Source: Candidatus Moraniibacteriota bacterium
GTDB taxonomy: Bacteria; Patescibacteriota; Minisyncoccia; Moranbacterales; UBA1568
DNA: 15,782 nt
NCBI GenBank assembly: GCA_030690925.1
Contig: JAUYFO010000013.1
Span: 1-15,782 of the forward strand
Direction of reading: 5' to 3'
Made by a program: the position numbers and the translations under genes. The notes below the pieces were generated by a model. That model was given only the letters and a program-made list of their open reading frames with translations. It ran no database searches and had not been told where the DNA came from. How positions within the stretch are numbered: position 1 is the first letter of the stretch; each line of letters starts with the position of its first letter. Shown piece after piece: positions 13,510 to 15,782 of this stretch.

Positions 13510-14274
13510 ATGTCAAAATTTGAAAAACAACCAGCGACACATCCCGTACCTGGCCGATCCCTTGAAGAGACAAGGCGATATTTTCAACGAGAAGTAGCCT
13601 ATACAAAGGCTGCGGTAGATTTTGCTAGGAAGGATACATCCGCCAAGATGGTGGAGTGGGCAGAGGGTGCTCTCAAGAAAACCACTACTGATCTTTTGAA
13701 AAAAGTCGAAGCCATGCCATCGTTGCCACCAGAGGATGTATCACTTTCAGAACATGTCGAGACCACGAGGCTGGTGTATGAGAAAGTACGCTTGGCTCAG
13801 GAACTCGGGATGAAGGATGACCTGGTCTATCCTGCCATGGATGATCCGATATTTGATAGCAAGATGACTGCAATTGCTCATCAGATGGATCAGTTTGTGG
13901 AGCAGTGCTACAAAGATTTTGAAACTACGCTGTCACAGGATGCCGACATGCTGGCGCTTCTGACAGAACTTGAGTATGCTCAGTTTGTTGCTAAAGAAGC
14001 AACGGTAGGAGAGTATGCTACGCTTGCAGCAGCAAAAGAGCGTGGTCTCGAGGCTACATTGTGGCAAAGAACCAAGTTGTTGTTTGGTGGTAACGGAACT
14101 GTAGAGCGTGGCCAAGTTGCTCTAGATGAGGTGACTCGTCTGAGGGATAGCGTTGTTACCCTGGCTATTGAAAAGTTCAAAGCCGCCGGGCTGAATAAGG
14201 ATCCAAAAAGAGCTCTGACCCCAGAAACAGCCACCTTTGAGCGGGTGGAGAATATCATGGGGATACACTTGTAG
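13510..14274 (+). CDS. Hypothetical soluble alpha-helical protein (254 aa)
   Basis: No family recognised. The protein has no signal peptide or membrane segment and looks almost wholly helical. An N-terminal stretch (residues 17-70) is Lys/Glu-rich (SLEETRRYFQREVAYTKAAVDFARKD, then KMVEWAEGALKKTTTDLLKKVEAM). The middle (80-170) has many acidic and amphipathic helices, and the C-terminal part includes a WQRTKLLFGGNGTVERGQVALDEVTRLRDS segment. No cysteines beyond one (EQCYKDF) and no catalytic signature are apparent. It has its own promoter, but a read-through transcript from rpoBC or from the embedded promoter at 13345 could also reach it. Only a weak purine run (AAGGT) precedes the ATG. A chromosome- or division-related role could be guessed from the nearby ftsK but is not supported by sequence. 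Confidence 0.8.
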   Translation: MSKFEKQPATHPVPGRSLEETRRYFQREVAYTKAAVDFARKDTSAKMVEWAEGALKKTTTDLLKKVEAMPSLPPEDVSLSEHVETTRLVYEKVRLAQELGMKDDLVYPAMDDPIFDSKMTAIAHQMDQFVEQCYKDFETTLSQDADMLALLTELEYAQFVAKEATVGEYATLAAAKERGLEATLWQRTKLLFGGNGTVERGQVALDEVTRLRDSVVTLAIEKFKAAGLNKDPKRALTPETATFERVENIMGIHL

Positions 14275-14280
14275 TGCTTT

Positions 14281-14297
14281 TCATGTTTTTGACATGA
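14281..14297. repeat. Inverted repeat over a -35 element
   Basis: TCATGT (14281-14286), 5-bp centre TTTTG, ACATGA (14292-14297), a perfect 6+6 palindrome that covers the TTGACA -35 of the next gene. Possible operator; no T-tract follows, so it is not a terminator. Confidence 0.35.
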
Positions 14298-14316
14298 GCG
14301 GGGAGGGGAGTATACT
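14289..14316 (+). promoter_or_regulatory. Strong promoter for the coiled-coil protein
   Basis: Consensus TTGACA (14289-14294), 16-bp spacer, TATACT (14311-14316). The predicted start near 14323 leaves a ~24-nt leader, which includes AGGA (14338-14341) 5 nt before the ATG at 14347, the only ordinary SD-like site for a main gene in this window. Confidence 0.7.
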
Positions 14317-14346
14317 GGGTATGTAATTGGGGGAGATAGGAAAGAT

Positions 14347-14646
14347 ATGAAAAAGAAAGTAATAAAAAAAGATGAAGCAATGTTCGCTTCCGGTGAAGTT
14401 ATGTCGATGCTTGAGAATATGAATGAAGGCATTCAGCTTCTTGCTGAGCAGCATGGTGGTATCGTGTCTCGATTGGACGGCATTGATGGTAGACTAGATG
14501 GTATTGATGGGCGACTAGACAAACTACAGGATGATGTGACTGATATTAAATATACACTGACAACGAAAGCTGATCGGAGTGAAGTAGAGAAGTTAGAAAA
14601 AAGAATTGTCAAGGTCGAACGAGTTGTTTTTTCGAAGCGGCCATAA
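14347..14646 (+). CDS. Small coiled-coil protein with RLDGIDG heptads (99 aa)
   Basis: The basic N-terminus (MKKKVIKK) is followed by a long amphipathic helix (16-41) and near-identical heptads RLDGIDG at 42-48 and 49-55, then RLDKLQDD and a further coiled coil (VTDIKYTLTTKADRSEVEKLEKRIVKVERVVF). This is a hydrophobic-heptad trimer- or dimer-forming stalk of the kind found in many short bacterial proteins and phage tail or adhesin stalks. There is no membrane segment or signal peptide. The strong promoter, SD-like site and dedicated terminator mark it as an independent, probably well-expressed transcription unit. Function is unknown. Confidence 0.8.
   Translation: MKKKVIKKDEAMFASGEVMSMLENMNEGIQLLAEQHGGIVSRLDGIDGRLDGIDGRLDKLQDDVTDIKYTLTTKADRSEVEKLEKRIVKVERVVFSKRP
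14470..14532 (+). repeat. Three 21-bp heptad-encoding tandem units
   Basis: Units at 14470-14490, 14491-14511 and 14512-14532 encode RLDGIDG, RLDGIDG and RLDKLQD. The first two are identical in protein but differ at several synonymous positions, so the duplication is not recent. Confidence 0.7.
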
Positions 14647-14669
14647 TGAACTTTGGCTAACGGACCACG

Positions 14670-14695
14670 TACCCCCTTATGAAGGGGGTATTTTT
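14670..14695 (+). terminator. Rho-independent terminator
   Basis: TACCCCCTT (14670-14678), loop ATG, AAGGGGGTA (14682-14690), then TTTTT. It ends the coiled-coil gene transcript 24 bp after its stop. Confidence 0.88.
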
Positions 14696-14721
14696 GTGGG
14701 CTAAGTCTTGCTAGCTTCTTT

Positions 14722-14751
14722 TTGAAGAAGGACTTGTTTTTATGTTATACT
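14722..14751 (+). promoter_or_regulatory. Promoter for ftsK
   Basis: TTGAAG (14722-14727), 18-bp spacer, TATACT (14746-14751) with extended -10 TG at 14743-14744. The predicted start near 14758 gives a ~25-nt leader to the ATG at 14783. Confidence 0.6.
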
Positions 14752-14782
14752 GCGCCTATATTGAGTACTCGAAATATCAAAT

Positions 14783-15782
14783 ATGGGACGCAAGAAAAAA
14801 GGCGAGAATCGAGAAAAGAGGAAGGGTGACAATAGTTTTCAGTGGGAAGACATTCTTCACAGTGATGCCAAGCGCAGCATTGCCGCTGTTTTTTTGTTTG
14901 CTCTGGCGATTTTGTTTCTCCTGGGATTTTTTGGGGCGGCGGGGGTACTTGGTGAGTGGTTAGATACCATGCTGGGGGTGTTACTCGGTTTTGGAAAATG
15001 GTTGCTACCGTTGGTGCTCTTGGCGGCGGCGTTCATGTTTCTCAAGCGGCGTACCACAACCTTAGCCGATGCGGTGAAGTTTATCGGTCTTGTTTTGGGA
15101 TTTTGTGCTCTCCTTGGACTGCTTCATCTCTATAGTGGTGACACTACCAAGGAAATGTTGAAGGTGGCGCGAGCCGGAGAAGGCGGTGGTTATGTTGGTT
15201 TCGGTTTTGCTTATGTCTTGGGGAACTTCACTGGTAAGCTTGCCGGGACGCTGATTGCTCTCTCTTTGTTTGCAGTGGGGATGATTGCCGCCTTTAATAT
15301 GTCGCTCATTCATACGTTTGAAAAGGTTGTGGGGCGTTTTAAGAGGCCAGTAGTGCCAGAGACAGAGCCTGTATCAACAAATGAACCCGTGGTACCTCAG
15401 GTCGCACCACTGCTCTCTTCACCGTTGGCAGAGGAAGGGGAAGGAGAAAAAAAGCCAGTGGCCGTAGAAGCAGCACCGGTGACTGATTTGGCTGAACACA
15501 ATATTGGTAAGATCGAATTTAGGGGAGAGACAGTGGAAGAAAATGGTGGCGAAGAGGAAACCGTGTTAGTCCCCGCCTTTATTCGGCCCAAACATTCCCG
15601 CCATCGTCGGCAGTGGGAGTTGCCGTCAGTGGATCTCTTGGAATCTACCACGGGCCAAGCAGTGGGGGGGGATACTGAGCGCAACAAACATATCATTCAG
15701 AGCACCCTCAAACACTTCGGCATTGATGTGGAGCCAGGAGAAGTGCGCATCGGCCCTACCGTTACCCAGTACACCTTCCGTC
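14783..15782 (+). CDS. ftsK: FtsK/SpoIIIE DNA translocase, 3'-partial
   Basis: The frame from the ATG at 14783 stays open to the window edge (333 complete codons). A basic cytoplasmic N-terminus (MGRKKKGENREKRKG) precedes about four transmembrane helices (roughly 32-55, 63-87, 97-117 and 136-174), the usual FtsK membrane anchor. A Pro/Glu-rich linker (about 185-270) follows. Then comes the start of the translocase alpha domain: WELPSVDLLE (about residue 275) and ERNKHIIQSTLKHFGIDVEPGEVRIGPTVTQYTFR, the conserved block that precedes the RecA-like motor in FtsK/SpoIIIE. The Walker A/B motor and the gamma DNA-reading domain lie beyond the edge. Its role is DNA pumping during chromosome segregation at the division septum. 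The linker is short compared with E. coli FtsK. It has its own promoter and no SD. Confidence 0.93.
   Translation, partial: MGRKKKGENREKRKGDNSFQWEDILHSDAKRSIAAVFLFALAILFLLGFFGAAGVLGEWLDTMLGVLLGFGKWLLPLVLLAAAFMFLKRRTTTLADAVKFIGLVLGFCALLGLLHLYSGDTTKEMLKVARAGEGGGYVGFGFAYVLGNFTGKLAGTLIALSLFAVGMIAAFNMSLIHTFEKVVGRFKRPVVPETEPVSTNEPVVPQVAPLLSSPLAEEGEGEKKPVAVEAAPVTDLAEHNIGKIEFRGETVEENGGEEETVLVPAFIRPKHSRHRRQWELPSVDLLESTTGQAVGGDTERNKHIIQSTLKHFGIDVEPGEVRIGPTVTQYTFR

Noticed and set aside
14470..14532. Short tandem units as a CRISPR-like or VNTR array
   Set aside because: They are in-frame heptad codons of a coiled coil with synonymous drift and no spacers.

Overview
The window looks like a contiguous chromosomal stretch from a small-genome bacterium of the Candidate Phyla Radiation (Patescibacteria, Parcubacteria-like). 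This is inferred from gene style, not from a marker tree. The indicators are short compact genes with very few Shine-Dalgarno sites, a compact RpoB/RpoC pair with no rplJ/rplL directly upstream, a secreted lamin-tail/PKD protein, many small lysine-rich membrane or coiled-coil proteins, and an FtsK gene close downstream of rpoC. The genetic code appears standard, with TAA, TAG and two TGA stops.

Positions 1-5888 hold envelope and accessory genes. They are a multi-pass membrane protein (probably cut by the left edge), a small unknown protein, and on the minus strand a 661-aa secreted LTD/PKD protein. Next come a two-TM protein and a YqjD/ElaB-like anchored helix, then a membrane-anchored zinc amidase (peptidoglycan hydrolase). 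An AbiEii-type nucleotidyltransferase with its small overlapping partner follows, then a relic copy of the amidase 3' end, and a 95-aa protein resembling the N-terminal half of TsaB.

Positions 5889-6297 form a long non-coding rpoB upstream region. It carries a near-consensus sigma70 promoter (TTGACA-N17-TACACT with an extended -10), a REP-like imperfect palindrome, and a ~270-nt leader whose only good Shine-Dalgarno sits in front of a short overlapping upstream ORF rather than rpoB itself. Positions 6298-13308 are rpoB and rpoC, both with their catalytic and zinc residues intact.

Positions 13309-13509 are a compact regulatory block. The rpoC terminator has a promoter -35 in its hairpin loop, a short structured transcript follows and ends in a second terminator, and a third promoter begins in that terminator's T-tract. 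After this come a 254-aa soluble helical protein of unknown function, a 99-aa heptad-repeat coiled-coil protein with its own strong promoter and terminator, and the first 333 residues of an FtsK/SpoIIIE DNA translocase that runs off the right edge.

Read together, the window joins cell-envelope functions (amidase, LTD protein, FtsK) to core transcription (RpoBC), with one mobile-type toxin-antitoxin module inserted. The points most worth a second look are the AbiE-like module bracketed by amidase sequence, the palindrome lying on the divergent LTD/two-TM promoters, the anti-Shine-Dalgarno sequence in the LTD leader, and the nested terminator/promoter/attenuator block after rpoC.
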